From: an uncultured Hellea sp.
GTDB lineage: Bacteria; Pseudomonadota; Alphaproteobacteria; Caulobacterales; Maricaulaceae
Reading direction: 5' to 3'
Length of the DNA: 64,000 nt
Assembly: GCA_905477785.1 (NCBI GenBank)
Contig: CAJQGR010000010.1
Location: forward strand, 41,303-105,302
Shown here: positions 49,675 through 58,862 of the stretch, in pieces
How positions within the stretch are numbered: position 1 is the stretch's first letter
Layout of the letters: each line of letters opens with the position of its first letter
Position numbers and translations under genes: made by a program
The notes under the pieces: generated by a model
Told to the model about the DNA's origin: nothing
Databases searched by the model: none
What the model saw: only the letters and a program-made list of their open reading frames with translations

Positions 49675-51053
49675 TGGCTTCTGGCGCCATAGTTAATCTA
49701 ACAGAAGGTAGTGTATCCAAACATGTTTTACGCATGCTTGGGCCATTTTCTATTGCTGTAATAGCGCTTATTTCAACTGGTATTGTCGATACCATATATT
49801 TAGGAAATTTAATTGATGTGGAAAGACCTAATTTGGGCCGTTTTGCGTTAGCTGCTCTAGGTGTTGCATTTCCAATTACTTTTGTAGGTAATTCTGTAAA
49901 TATAGGTTTGGGGGCAGGGACAATGTCCGCTATTTCACGTGCTCTCGGTCAAGGTGATTATCAAAAAGCTAAGCGTCATGGAGCTGCAGCAATAATGTTT
50001 GGATTACTAATAATGACCTGCTTAATAAGTTTTTTATACTTATTAATGCCACTACTCCTTGGTCTTACAAATGAAAGTAGTGAAGTACTAAAAATGGCAA
50101 GGGACTACCTGGTAATATCTCTTCCTGGTTTGGCTATAGTATCAGTTGCTATGATGAGTAATAATATACTACGTGCGGGAGGAGAAGCTCTTTTACCAAG
50201 CTCTATAATGATAACCGGCGCTGTTATAAATATTATACTTGACCCATTTCTAATATTTGGCTGGGGTCCTTTTCCTCGGTTGGAGGTTCAAGGCGCTGCA
50301 TTAGCCACGGTAGTAGGAAATGTGATAGCGGCACTGTTTGGTTTATATGTTATTCTATACCATAGAAAGGCTATAACCTTTGCTAATATGACAAAGGGGT
50401 CGGTTGCAAGAGCTTGGAGTATAATTGGACGCGTTGCCATACCTGCAGCTGGTACAAATGCTATTGTACCCGTTTCAGCATGGATAGCTGTTCTAATAAT
50501 AAGCAATACATTAACTACAGCAGACTTAGCAGCCTTTACAGTAGCAAGCCGTGCTGAGTTAATATCCGTTGGTTTATTGTATGCTTTGTCTGCATGCGTT
50601 GGGGCCATAACTGGCCAAAATGGTGGTGCAGGATATACAAAACGAGTTCGCTCAGCTTTTGTTTTTTGTTATTGGATTTGTATTTTTTGGAGTACCTTTA
50701 TGGCAGTTATTCTAGCCTTATTTGCAGTAGATATTGCAAATATATTCTCTAATGATCCAGAAGTAGTATCGAAAACTATTTCTTATTTTTATATCGTTCC
50801 AATAACTATATTTGCCTACGGATTTGTTTTTATAAGTGCTGCAGGGTTTAATGCCTTGGGTCGACCAATTTATGGACTAGTTTATACAATTATCAGATCT
50901 TTAATTCTTTATGTTCTATTTATATATATTGGTGTTCATTTAGATGGTTTAAGGGGTGCATTTTTTGGCATGGCAATGGCAAATATAATTTCTGGTCTTT
51001 TTGCTGCTTCATGGTCGCTATTAAAAGCCCCAATGACAGCAAAAAAGAGCTAA
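49674..51053 (+). CDS. MATE-family efflux transporter
   Basis: A 459-residue membrane protein with about 12 helices in two similar halves. MATE hallmarks are LTEGSVSKHVLRMLGP at the start, GAGTMSAISRALGQGDYQKA in helix 2-3, and NNILRAGGEALLPS. It exports drugs or metabolites in exchange for H+ or Na+. GTG 49674 overlaps the maeB stop, so translation is coupled; the metabolic sense of that coupling is not clear. Confidence 0.92.
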   Translation: MASGAIVNLTEGSVSKHVLRMLGPFSIAVIALISTGIVDTIYLGNLIDVERPNLGRFALAALGVAFPITFVGNSVNIGLGAGTMSAISRALGQGDYQKAKRHGAAAIMFGLLIMTCLISFLYLLMPLLLGLTNESSEVLKMARDYLVISLPGLAIVSVAMMSNNILRAGGEALLPSSIMITGAVINIILDPFLIFGWGPFPRLEVQGAALATVVGNVIAALFGLYVILYHRKAITFANMTKGSVARAWSIIGRVAIPAAGTNAIVPVSAWIAVLIISNTLTTADLAAFTVASRAELISVGLLYALSACVGAITGQNGGAGYTKRVRSAFVFCYWICIFWSTFMAVILALFAVDIANIFSNDPEVVSKTISYFYIVPITIFAYGFVFISAAGFNALGRPIYGLVYTIIRSLILYVLFIYIGVHLDGLRGAFFGMAMANIISGLFAASWSLLKAPMTAKKS

Positions 51054-51061
51054 TAATCGGC

Positions 51062-51082
51062 TTGATTTTTATTTAAAATCAA
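51062..51082 (+). terminator. Weak hairpin after the MATE gene
   Basis: TTGATTTT / AAAATCAA, 8 bp with a 5-base loop, directly downstream of the MATE stop and 31 bases before tRNA-Leu. All A-T except one pair and no T run follows, so termination here is uncertain. Confidence 0.3.
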
Positions 51083-51113
51083 AGCATACGCCTCTGGAAA
51101 TTGTTACTCCTGT

Positions 51114-51198
51114 GCGGGTGTGGCGAAATTGGTAGACGCGCCAGATTTAGGTTCTGGTATCGAGAGATGTGAAGGTTCAAGTCCTTTCACCCGCACCA
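51114..51198 (+). tRNA. tRNA-Leu (anticodon TAG)
   Basis: Class II tRNA with a long variable arm: acceptor GCGGGTG / CACCCGC, anticodon stem CCAGA / TCTGG with loop TTTAGGT giving TAG, T arm GGTTCAAGTCC, encoded CCA. It reads CUN codons. Confidence 0.96.
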
Positions 51199-51295
51199 CT
51201 TTCTTTTTAACTCGAAATATGAATTTACAATACATTAGTATTGCGCCAATCAGTATTATGTTGGAGTACTATAGATGCACGAAATTTGATAAAAT

Positions 51296-51931
51296 ATGAA
51301 ATTTGTAATTGGTTATGCATCATTATTATCAGAAATCAGTATAGGTAGGCTTTTTCCAAATGTGAGAAAAATTACTCAAGTTAAACTCTTTGGTTATGCA
51401 CGATGCTTTAATTCATACGGGACACTGTCAGTTGATAAAGGCTTAGTAAATGCAAAGGATAAGTGCGTATCACATGCCTCTGCTATAATTCACCCAGATA
51501 CAACTATGTATGCTTTAGCATTCCAGCTTGATGAAAAGGATTTCAATACTTTTGAAAAACATGAATTTAGATATGTATTCCACGAAGTGCAGGCTTATGT
51601 GAGGGACTCAGAAGAAGTTCTAAGCGCTATTATGTGTTTTGAGGGCTTGGATAGTAAAATAAAGCTACCGCATATGGATTATTTAGATATTCAGTCTTTA
51701 ATGGGTCATTATGGTGTCAAAACATTTTGGAATAGAAATGATTTGCCAGCTGAGGTGTACCTAAAGCACTGTATTGCTGCAGCAAAAAGCATTAGCAAAG
51801 AGTATTTGAATAATTTTTTAGACACATCTTATCTCAATGATCGAAAGGTTACGTTGAGGGAGTACTTGGCATCTACAAAAGAGTGTGCCGATTCTTACAT
51901 CAAAGAATCATGTATTTCAGAGATATTCTGA
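51296..51931 (+). CDS. Gamma-glutamylcyclotransferase-like protein
   Basis: A 211-residue cytoplasmic protein. The start MKFVIGYASLLSE resembles the YGSL phosphate/substrate loop of the GGCT fold, and QLDEKDFNTFEKHEFRY places Glu87 where GGCT enzymes have their catalytic acid. The C-terminal third (about 130-211) is extra relative to small GGCT proteins. The exact substrate is unknown, and the assignment rests on these two short matches. It converges on rpsL. Confidence 0.5.
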   Translation: MKFVIGYASLLSEISIGRLFPNVRKITQVKLFGYARCFNSYGTLSVDKGLVNAKDKCVSHASAIIHPDTTMYALAFQLDEKDFNTFEKHEFRYVFHEVQAYVRDSEEVLSAIMCFEGLDSKIKLPHMDYLDIQSLMGHYGVKTFWNRNDLPAEVYLKHCIAAAKSISKEYLNNFLDTSYLNDRKVTLREYLASTKECADSYIKESCISEIF

Positions 51932-51957
51932 GTATTAGGAATAAAGTAAACGTATTT

Positions 51958-52329
51958 TTACTTAGGTCTTTTGGCGCCATATTTAGAACGTTTTGTTTTA
52001 CGGTCTTTTACTGGTTGAGCGTCAAGGCTACCACGGACTATTGTATATCTAACACCTGGTAAGTCGCGTGGTCCTCCGCCTCTTACGAGAACTACACTGT
52101 GTTCTTGTAAATTATGACCTTCACCTGGAATATAACTTGCAACTGTATATCCGTTGGTAAGCCGTACACGAGCAACTTTTCTTAGGGCGGAGTTAGGTTT
52201 ACGAGGAGTTGTTGTATAAACTCTTGTGCAAACGCCACGCTTTTGAGGATTAGCCTGAAGAGCAGGATTTTTTGTTCCGCGTTTTTTTGGCTGACGTGGT
52301 TTACGTATTAACTGTTGAATAGTTGGCAT
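51958..52329 (-). CDS. rpsL: Ribosomal protein S12
   Basis: A 123-residue S12 of the 30S decoding centre. [11 protein letters not shown] holds the conserved Lys44; PRDLPGVRY holds Asp89, the residue RimO methylthiolates. The loop before it reads GGGPRD where most bacteria have GGRVKD, so position 88 is Arg. Downstream there is no rpsG, fusA or tuf: the next gene is convergent. It has a good promoter of its own, 161 bases from rimO. Confidence 0.98.
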   Translation of the reverse strand: MPTIQQLIRKPRQPKKRGTKNPALQANPQKRGVCTRVYTTTPRKPNSALRKVARVRLTNGYTVASYIPGEGHNLQEHSVVLVRGGGPRDLPGVRYTIVRGSLDAQPVKDRKTKRSKYGAKRPK

Positions 52330-52374
52330 AGTTGGTCTTCTAGATGTAACTTAATTATTATATTAATTTGCGCT

Positions 52375-52403
52375 CATTTATGGATTTAAGCACTCGAAGT
52401 CAA
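52375..52403 (-). promoter_or_regulatory. Promoter of rpsL
   Basis: Minus strand: TTGACT (52403-52398), a 17-base spacer, TAAATG (52380-52375), 45 bases before the rpsL ATG. It indicates that rpsL can be transcribed independently of rimO. Confidence 0.55.
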
Positions 52404-52490
52404 TCAATTATTTCGTTAATAACTGTATATATTTTTTTACTTTTTTGCAGGCGTGTAAAAGTTACAATTATAATAAGTTATTGAGTATCC

Positions 52491-53846
52491 TTATTCGCGT
52501 ATTCCCCACATATCATATTCATCAGTATATTTTATCTTGACGGAAACTATATCACCTACTTTTACTTCAGTATCTCCATTGAGAAATACACAGCCATCTA
52601 TTTCTGGTGCATCCGCCATTGTACGCCCAAAAGCTCCGTCCTCATCAACTTCATCAATAATTACATCATGAGTTTCCCCGATTTTTGCATTCATAAGTTC
52701 ATAACTAATTTTTTGTTGGGTTTCCATTAGCCTTTCATATCTATCATCAATTATATTCTGAGGTATTTGATTTTTAAATTCAAAAGCTTGAGCCCCATCT
52801 ACATTTTCATATTTAAAAGCACCTACGCGACCTAACCTAGCTTCTTTTAAAAAATTAATAAGTATTTCAAAGTCTTCTTCTGTTTCTCCCGGAAAGCCAA
52901 CTATAAATGAAGAACGAATCGTTATGTTTGGACATATTTTCCTCCATGACTTTATGCGTTCCATAAGTTTATGCTGGTTTGCAGGACGTTTCATTCTTTT
53001 AAGCACCGATGGGCTTGCATGTTGAAAGGGAACATCAATGTACGGAAGAATGCCTCCATCAGCCATATTTTGAATGATTTTATCTACGTGGGGATAAGGA
53101 TAAACATACTGCATCCTTACCCAAATGCCTAATTTACTGAGTGCTTGAGTTAGGTCGAACAAATTTGATTTATATGTTTCGTTTCGCCAAGTGCCTTCCT
53201 TATAATTTATATCTAGGCCATAAGCCGAGGTATCCTGGCTAATAATTATTAGTTCTTTTACCCCTGAATTAACCAATTTCTCTGCATCTTTCATAACGTT
53301 TGTAATATCTATGCTATCAAGACTTCCTCTTAGATCTGGTATAATGCAGAATGTGCATTTGTTATTGCATCCCTCGGAAATTTTTAAATATGCGTAGTGC
53401 TTAGGGGTTATTCGTGAGCGTTCATATGGAATTAAATCCCTAAATTTATTTCCTGTAATGGGTGCTGCTTTCCTTACCGCTCGAACTACATCATCGTATT
53501 GTTGAGGTCCTGTTACAGATAGAACTTTAGGAAATTGTTCTTTAATAATGGGGTCGTTGCCCATACACCCAGTTACAATTACACGTCCATTTTCATATAG
53601 TGCTTCATCAATTGCAGAGAGACTATCTGCTTTTGCCGAATTTAAGAAACCACATGTATTAACAATGATTGCATCAGAATCATTGTATGTGCTACCTATT
53701 TTGTAGCCGTCTGCCCTTAAAAGGGTGATAATTCTTTCTGAGTCAACCATTGCTTTGGGGCAGCCTAGAGATACAAAACCTATGCTTGGGCTATCAAGTT
53801 CACTGTTATCGTTATTCTTCAATTCTGAATTTTCTAGTGAAACCAT
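52491..53846 (-). CDS. rimO: Ribosomal protein S12 methylthiotransferase RimO
   Basis: A 451-residue radical-SAM enzyme that adds a methylthio group to the S12 aspartate (Asp89 in this window's S12). Layout: UPF0004 domain with three cysteines ([25 protein letters not shown]), radical-SAM core with CNNKCTFC, and a C-terminal TRAM domain. ATG 53846 is taken as start; the frame reaches a TTG at 53882 but relatives begin near the former. It lies directly upstream of rpsL on the same strand. Confidence 0.95.
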   Translation of the reverse strand: MVSLENSELKNNDNSELDSPSIGFVSLGCPKAMVDSERIITLLRADGYKIGSTYNDSDAIIVNTCGFLNSAKADSLSAIDEALYENGRVIVTGCMGNDPIIKEQFPKVLSVTGPQQYDDVVRAVRKAAPITGNKFRDLIPYERSRITPKHYAYLKISEGCNNKCTFCIIPDLRGSLDSIDITNVMKDAEKLVNSGVKELIIISQDTSAYGLDINYKEGTWRNETYKSNLFDLTQALSKLGIWVRMQYVYPYPHVDKIIQNMADGGILPYIDVPFQHASPSVLKRMKRPANQHKLMERIKSWRKICPNITIRSSFIVGFPGETEEDFEILINFLKEARLGRVGAFKYENVDGAQAFEFKNQIPQNIIDDRYERLMETQQKISYELMNAKIGETHDVIIDEVDEDGAFGRTMADAPEIDGCVFLNGDTEVKVGDIVSVKIKYTDEYDMWGIRE

Positions 53847-54004
53847 TATGCTAAGCCTTTTTATCAAGAATTCAATGTTCACATAAAAGGAATTAAGGGT
53901 ATGTCCAGTATTTATTCTTGGTTATTTAATCGTATTTTATAAAAAAAAATGACTTTTTTACTTAATTATGGTAATTTTAATAAATAACAATTATCATTAT
54001 TAAA

Positions 54005-55423
54005 ATGAAAAACCTATTTATTAATACATACATTATTTCTTTTTTTCTGTTTTCATTTGGTGTTTCGTCTCAAGAGTTGCTGTATGTTGCTCCTGGTGTA
54101 GATAAAATAGTTCCTAGTTCAAGTCTGCAAGTTGAACTGTCATATTCTCCTGTAGTAAAGTTAACTTCTCCTGCGGTTGTTAATGTTTTTACATCAAGGA
54201 CAGTATCGCGCCAAGGATCGTCGTTTTTTGATCAAATGTTTGGGATGCGAAGAGCGCCACAAGAACGCACTGAAAGCTCTTTAGGTTCAGGTGTTATAGT
54301 TCGTGGCACGGGAGTTATAGTCACTAACGCTCATGTGGTTAAGGGAGCTGAGGAATTAAAGATTGTCCTCAATGATAGACGCGAATTTCAAGCTGTTGTT
54401 TTAGCTCAAGACGAAGATATTGATCTAGCAGTTTTAAAAATAAATGTTGGTGAAGAGATTTTACCTAGCTTAGTTGTTCAAAAGGATAATAGCTTGGAAA
54501 TTGGAGATATTGTACTAGCAATTGGAAACCCTTTTGGTGTAGGCCAAACTGTTACTAGTGGTATAATATCTGCTTTGGGCCGCACAAATGTAACAGATAC
54601 ATCTTCATTTATTCAGACTGATGCTGCTGTAAATCCAGGAAATTCTGGAGGTGCACTGGTAAATTTAGCAGGTGAATTAATTGGAGTAAATACTGCAATA
54701 TTCTCACGATCAGGCGGATCTAATGGTATTGGATTTGCAATACCTGCAGAACTTGTTTCACGCGCCGTCGATAGTGCTATATCAGAGGGTAGAATTGTTC
54801 GCCCTTGGATAGGTGCAAGAACTAATGCTGTAGACTCCATTATGGCTTCAGCTTTGGGGTTAGATAGGTCCAGAGGTACTGTGATAAATGATATATACCC
54901 ATCCGGACCTGCAGATTATGCTGGTTTGGAGCGAGGAGATGTAATATTATCGATCGCTGATACCAAAATTAATGATGATAGTGGTCTTCGGTTTAAGCTT
55001 GCTACATTAAAACCCGGTCAAAAGGTTAACGTAAAATTATGGCGTGATGGTACTGAAAAATCACTCAATGTTTTAGTTGATACACCAAAAGAGCTACCTA
55101 AGAGAGATCAGAAAAATCTCAAGGGTTATCATGCTCTTGATGGAGCAATAATAGTTAATATGTCACCAGCTTTGGGTGAAGAACTTGGTTTTGATCCATT
55201 TATAAGAGGAGTTATGGTGCTGAGCGTTGAAAGAGGTTCGGTGGCGGCTTATAACAGATTTCGTACTGGAGATTTTATTGTTAGCCTAGGTAAAGAAACT
55301 GTCACATCTACTCAACAAGTTTTATCTTTGTTAAATTCTAATAAAAAACCTGGAAATTTAGAAATAATGATAGACAGGAATGGTAGAATAGGATCTTTAC
55401 CAGTTAGGTATCTTCCAAGGTAG
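54005..55423 (+). CDS. Do-type (DegP/MucD) periplasmic serine protease
   Basis: A 472-residue protease-chaperone. Signal peptide about 1-22 (VSSQE). Catalytic His110 (TNAHVV), Asp140 (DIDLAVLKI) and Ser214 (NPGNSGGALVN) are in place. Two PDZ domains follow (about 270-360 and 375-470). The Q-rich LA loop is short (FFDQMFGMRRAPQER). No clear ribosome site precedes ATG 54005. Its stop is two bases from the pyrC stop on the other strand. It is the second HtrA-type protease in the window, and the fuller one. Confidence 0.94.
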   Translation: MKNLFINTYIISFFLFSFGVSSQELLYVAPGVDKIVPSSSLQVELSYSPVVKLTSPAVVNVFTSRTVSRQGSSFFDQMFGMRRAPQERTESSLGSGVIVRGTGVIVTNAHVVKGAEELKIVLNDRREFQAVVLAQDEDIDLAVLKINVGEEILPSLVVQKDNSLEIGDIVLAIGNPFGVGQTVTSGIISALGRTNVTDTSSFIQTDAAVNPGNSGGALVNLAGELIGVNTAIFSRSGGSNGIGFAIPAELVSRAVDSAISEGRIVRPWIGARTNAVDSIMASALGLDRSRGTVINDIYPSGPADYAGLERGDVILSIADTKINDDSGLRFKLATLKPGQKVNVKLWRDGTEKSLNVLVDTPKELPKRDQKNLKGYHALDGAIIVNMSPALGEELGFDPFIRGVMVLSVERGSVAAYNRFRTGDFIVSLGKETVTSTQQVLSLLNSNKKPGNLEIMIDRNGRIGSLPVRYLPR

Positions 55424-55425
55424 AT

Positions 55426-56466
55426 TTAAAGCCTACTAAATTTCCAAGGTATATTGTTGCCACTGTGAAAAGGTACTATCGTTTTATTCATTATATCAAT
55501 TTCCGCAGGTACAGCTGTATTCGTGCGTTCCAGCATTACTTTTTCTTCATTTAGAGGCAAACCATAAAATTGCGGGCCAAATTCTGAACTAAAAGCTTCA
55601 AGTTTGTCTAAGGAGTTTTCTTCGTCAAATATTTTAGCATAAGCCTCCATTGCAAAAGGAGCGTTAAATAGACCAGCACAACCACAAGCACTTTCCTTTG
55701 CATCTTTTGAGTGGGGTGCTGAGTCAGTACCAAGAAAAAACTTAGAAGACCCAGAAACAGCTGCTTTTCTGAGTGCAACACGATGCTTTTCACGTTTAAC
55801 TATTGGTAAGCAATAATTGTGAGGGCGTATACCGCCTTCGAAAATTGCATTACGGTTTAGTTCAAGGTGGTGAGGAGTAATTGTAGCCGCTATATTATTG
55901 TTTGATTCAAAAACAAAATCTGCCGCCTCAGAGGTAGATATGTGTTCAAAAACTATTTTTAGTGACGGAAAGTCTTTTATAAGAGATTTAAGAACTTCAT
56001 CAATGAAAATAGCCTCACGGTCAAATATATCAACATGCTTTTGGGTTACTTCGCCGTGCAATAATAATGGCATTCCAATTTTTTGCATCAACTCCAGGGT
56101 AGGGTATATATTTCTAACATCCGTTACGCCCATAGAGGAATTTGTTGTTGCGTTCGCTGGATACAGTTTCGCAGCTGTAAAAATACCCTCATTATAGCCG
56201 ATTCTTACTTCATCTTTATCAATATCATCTGTTAAATAGCATACCATCAATGGAGTGAAACCCAAACTTGGATCAACGGACTTAAGTATACTTTCTCTAT
56301 ATTTCATTCCTTTTTCAGCAGTTATTACTGGAGGAGTTAGGTTCGGCATTATTATAGCTCGTTTGAATTGCTTTGCTGTAAAATTTACGATCTGAGATAA
56401 CATTGGGCCATCCCTCAAATGTACGTGCCAATCATCGGGACGCCTTATAATAATTTTATCTGTCAT
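55426..56466 (-). CDS. pyrC: Dihydroorotase
   Basis: A 346-residue class II (E. coli-type) dihydroorotase of pyrimidine synthesis, which closes carbamoyl-aspartate to dihydroorotate. Zinc-binding His14 and His16 in DDWHVHLRDG, the carboxylated lysine in AAKLYPANATTNSS, and HGEV...FEHIST further on. ATG 56466 is used; an adjacent TTG at 56469 is possible. It is 18 bases downstream of the Nudix gene. Confidence 0.96.
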   Translation of the reverse strand: MTDKIIIRRPDDWHVHLRDGPMLSQIVNFTAKQFKRAIIMPNLTPPVITAEKGMKYRESILKSVDPSLGFTPLMVCYLTDDIDKDEVRIGYNEGIFTAAKLYPANATTNSSMGVTDVRNIYPTLELMQKIGMPLLLHGEVTQKHVDIFDREAIFIDEVLKSLIKDFPSLKIVFEHISTSEAADFVFESNNNIAATITPHHLELNRNAIFEGGIRPHNYCLPIVKREKHRVALRKAAVSGSSKFFLGTDSAPHSKDAKESACGCAGLFNAPFAMEAYAKIFDEENSLDKLEAFSSEFGPQFYGLPLNEEKVMLERTNTAVPAEIDIMNKTIVPFHSGNNIPWKFSRL

Positions 56467-56484
56467 CAATATAAACTTAGCTTT

Positions 56485-56898
56485 CTAATTTGATTGTGGC
56501 AACTGTTTGTCATTGTGTCCTGCATTAATAGTTTCCTGAGTTTTTTTCCAGAGTTTATATTTTTTAAGTTTATTAAGTTTTATAAATTTTGCATCCAATG
56601 CATCACTTCCGGGGATTGGTTTTCCTGAAACCCATACAGCTTTGTAGTTATGGAGAATGTAGTTAAAGCCTTCAAAATTCACTTCTACTTGATTTATTTT
56701 TTTCTCTATAGACGCTTTAATTCCAGTTTCTTCACTAAGTTCTCTTAACGCGGCATCTATTTCTGACTCGCCAAATTCTATTTTTCCACCTGGAATGGAC
56801 CATTCACCTTTGCGGGGTGGATTGCCTCTTTTTATAAGGAGTACTTCGTCATCTTTGAAACAAACAATACCAGTGCAGTTAATGAATTCTTTTGACAA
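56485..56898 (-). CDS. Nudix hydrolase (MutT/ADP-ribose pyrophosphatase-like)
   Basis: A 137-residue Nudix protein. The Nudix box is complete, from Gly38 through Glu44, Arg52-Glu53 and Glu56-Glu57 to Gly59 (GGKIEFGE...RELSEETGI), so it should cleave nucleoside-diphosphate derivatives with Mg2+. The preceding stretch RGNPPRKGEWSIPGG is like ADP-ribose or DHNTP pyrophosphatases. The substrate is not determined by sequence alone. It is first in a two-gene unit with pyrC. Confidence 0.9.
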   Translation of the reverse strand: MSKEFINCTGIVCFKDDEVLLIKRGNPPRKGEWSIPGGKIEFGESEIDAALRELSEETGIKASIEKKINQVEVNFEGFNYILHNYKAVWVSGKPIPGSDALDAKFIKLNKLKKYKLWKKTQETINAGHNDKQLPQSN

Positions 56899-56982
56899 CT
56901 CTGTCTCCGAGTTAATGCTATAATTAGCTTACTATTTCTCTAATTTAGTTAGCAAAACTTAATATTTAAGTTAATCCTGCAT

Positions 56983-57013
56983 AAAAAAACCGCACATAGT
57001 AAAATGTGCGGTT
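56983..57013 (-). terminator. Rho-independent terminator after the duplicated secreted protein
   Basis: A 9-bp stem AACCGCACA / TGTGCGGTT (56988-56996 with 57005-57013) and an 8-base loop, followed on the minus strand by TTTTTTT. It lies 22 bases past the stop codon of the gene at 57.0-57.8 kb. Confidence 0.9.
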
Positions 57014-57035
57014 AATTATTTGTTATCGTTAGGGC

Positions 57036-57797
57036 TTACTTAGGGTTTTTACCACCTACATAAGTAGACGTGTATATACGAGGCATATCACAGGTCATAA
57101 CTGAGCCGTAAGTAGCATTAAGACTTGCACCGCCATCATGTAATACCATATCATGAGCTTTACCGCGTTCTGCTAAGCTATTAGTTATATAAATGTTATA
57201 AACATCCATATCGCCATCTCTTGCACCACCCGCTTCTGGGATCCAACGGAAAATACCGCCTGGCATATCTGCCTCATCCATTTTTTTGTTCCATGCTGCA
57301 TCGGCCATCATTAAATCGCTTAGCCCTTTATCGTCATTGAACTTGCATCCATTGATTTGTACAATCGCCTTGGTTGTTTCTGCATTAAATGGACGTGCAA
57401 TAATACCTGACATCAGCTGGTGGGATCCACAGGTCTCAATTTCATCCCATTTTTTTGATAAATCAGATCCTTTACTCATCCATTCATCTTGAGCTGTTCC
57501 CATTTCTTCATGGGAGTCAGTGACACCAAGCCAAAAGTAATCAAAAGGAAAATCTTCTTTGTTACTAGTATGCGGCTCAAGTACCCAGGCATTATATTTT
57601 GCTGTTGTATTTGGACCTACCCATTCACTCCACTCTTTTGATACTGCCATCACATCGCTCATACTTTTATCATCTTTTAAATTACAGAAATAACCCTCAA
57701 GCGCTCCTATATTAGGACCTTTGTGATCAGCAGAAGTTGCAGCAGTTGATAGGCCTATTGTAAAAATTAAAGAACTTAAAATTGTAAATTTTTTCAT
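57036..57797 (-). CDS. Exported protein made of two homologous Cys-containing halves
   Basis: A 253-residue protein with signal peptide (1-23, cleavage near TSADH). The mature part is an internal duplication: residues about 36-137 and 149-248. Both halves start with C-x3-DDK-x2-SD (Cys38 and Cys151), have a Trp-Pro element (WVLEP and WIPE), an aromatic strand before a (D/N)S-x4-G-x-A helix, and a second Cys (Cys123 and Cys236). This suggests one disulfide per half and a fold like the duplicated ferredoxin-like/dimeric alpha-beta barrels, which is inference. GGGGAG precedes the ATG, and a strong terminator follows. I recognise similar unnamed proteins in marine bacterioplankton but no function. 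Confidence 0.8.
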   Translation of the reverse strand: MKKFTILSSLIFTIGLSTAATSADHKGPNIGALEGYFCNLKDDKSMSDVMAVSKEWSEWVGPNTTAKYNAWVLEPHTSNKEDFPFDYFWLGVTDSHEEMGTAQDEWMSKGSDLSKKWDEIETCGSHQLMSGIIARPFNAETTKAIVQINGCKFNDDKGLSDLMMADAAWNKKMDEADMPGGIFRWIPEAGGARDGDMDVYNIYITNSLAERGKAHDMVLHDGGASLNATYGSVMTCDMPRIYTSTYVGGKNPK

Positions 57798-57965
57798 ATT
57801 TCTCCCCTATGAAAAATTTTGTAGAATTATGTCTACATTTTAACATTCAAATCTGAATTAAAAAATGTCAACAAGCTTGGCTGTCAATTCATAAAAATTT
57901 CATAAATATGTTTTTATGTGCATTTTTTTATACAATTTTTAAAAAAAGCACAATTAAGAGGCAAA

Positions 57966-58745
57966 TTATTTCACTGGTTGTTGACGAGTGAACACGAATT
58001 CAAGCTCATTCGAAAGGTTTAAATCGTATTTATAGTCATCAAGATTAAATTGTTTAAGGTCTTCAACGGAATTAACCTTATTTTGTATTATCCACCGAGC
58101 CATTAATCCTCGTCCAAATTTAGCATAATACATTATGTTTTTAGCTTGACCGTCTTTAATATTCAGAAACTTAGCAGATACGACTTTAGTCTCTAATGTA
58201 TCTTTATCTATAGCTTTAAAGTATTCATTTGAAGCTAAATTGACTATCGTTTTTTCGGTGTGATTGCAAAGGTCAGCATTGAGTGAATTTGCTATTTTAT
58301 TGCCCCAAAATTCATATAGAGAATTTCCGCGTTTTGTTTTCAACTTTGTTCCCATTTCTAAACGGTAAGGCTGTATAAGGTCTAGTGGTTTTAAAATACC
58401 GTATAATCCAGATAATATCCTAAGGTGAATTTGGGCATAATTTAAATCATTTTCATTTAAGCTGTTAGCTTGCAGTCCCCAATATACATTTCCATCAAAT
58501 GTTAGGCCTGCCGGCTTTGAACTATTACTAAAACCGTCTAGGTTAAAGGCTTTAAAGCGATCTGCGTTTAGTTGTGCTAAGTTATCACTTAAATGCATAA
58601 GTTTTTTGAGGTCTTCTACTGATTGCTTTTTTACTACTTTGGTGAGCTCAATTGTTTCTAAATTAAAAATTGGCTGTGTAGTGCTTAATCCAGGTTTGGG
58701 AGAGCTGAGATTTAATTTTTTTGCAGGCGATAGCAGTGTTATCAT
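57966..58745 (-). CDS. yaaA: Peroxide-stress protein YaaA family
   Basis: A 259-residue UPF0246/YaaA protein: start MITLLSPAKKLNL, then GLTFDGNVYWGL, LSGLYGILKPLDLIQPYRLEMGT cited in part, and LASNEYFKAID. E. coli YaaA lowers free iron and oxidative DNA damage and binds DNA. No other domain. A single-gene unit upstream of which lies the trp cluster. Confidence 0.95.
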   Translation of the reverse strand: MITLLSPAKKLNLSSPKPGLSTTQPIFNLETIELTKVVKKQSVEDLKKLMHLSDNLAQLNADRFKAFNLDGFSNSSKPAGLTFDGNVYWGLQANSLNENDLNYAQIHLRILSGLYGILKPLDLIQPYRLEMGTKLKTKRGNSLYEFWGNKIANSLNADLCNHTEKTIVNLASNEYFKAIDKDTLETKVVSAKFLNIKDGQAKNIMYYAKFGRGLMARWIIQNKVNSVEDLKQFNLDDYKYDLNLSNELEFVFTRQQPVK

Positions 58746-58862
58746 TTACTTTATCCTCATAACATCTCAGTATTTCTGAATGTATGCTTGGGTTTTAAAT
58801 TGGTTTAAAGATACTTGAAATAATTAATTTTGCAACAGAGTATTAAATTGTATTTAAAGAAA

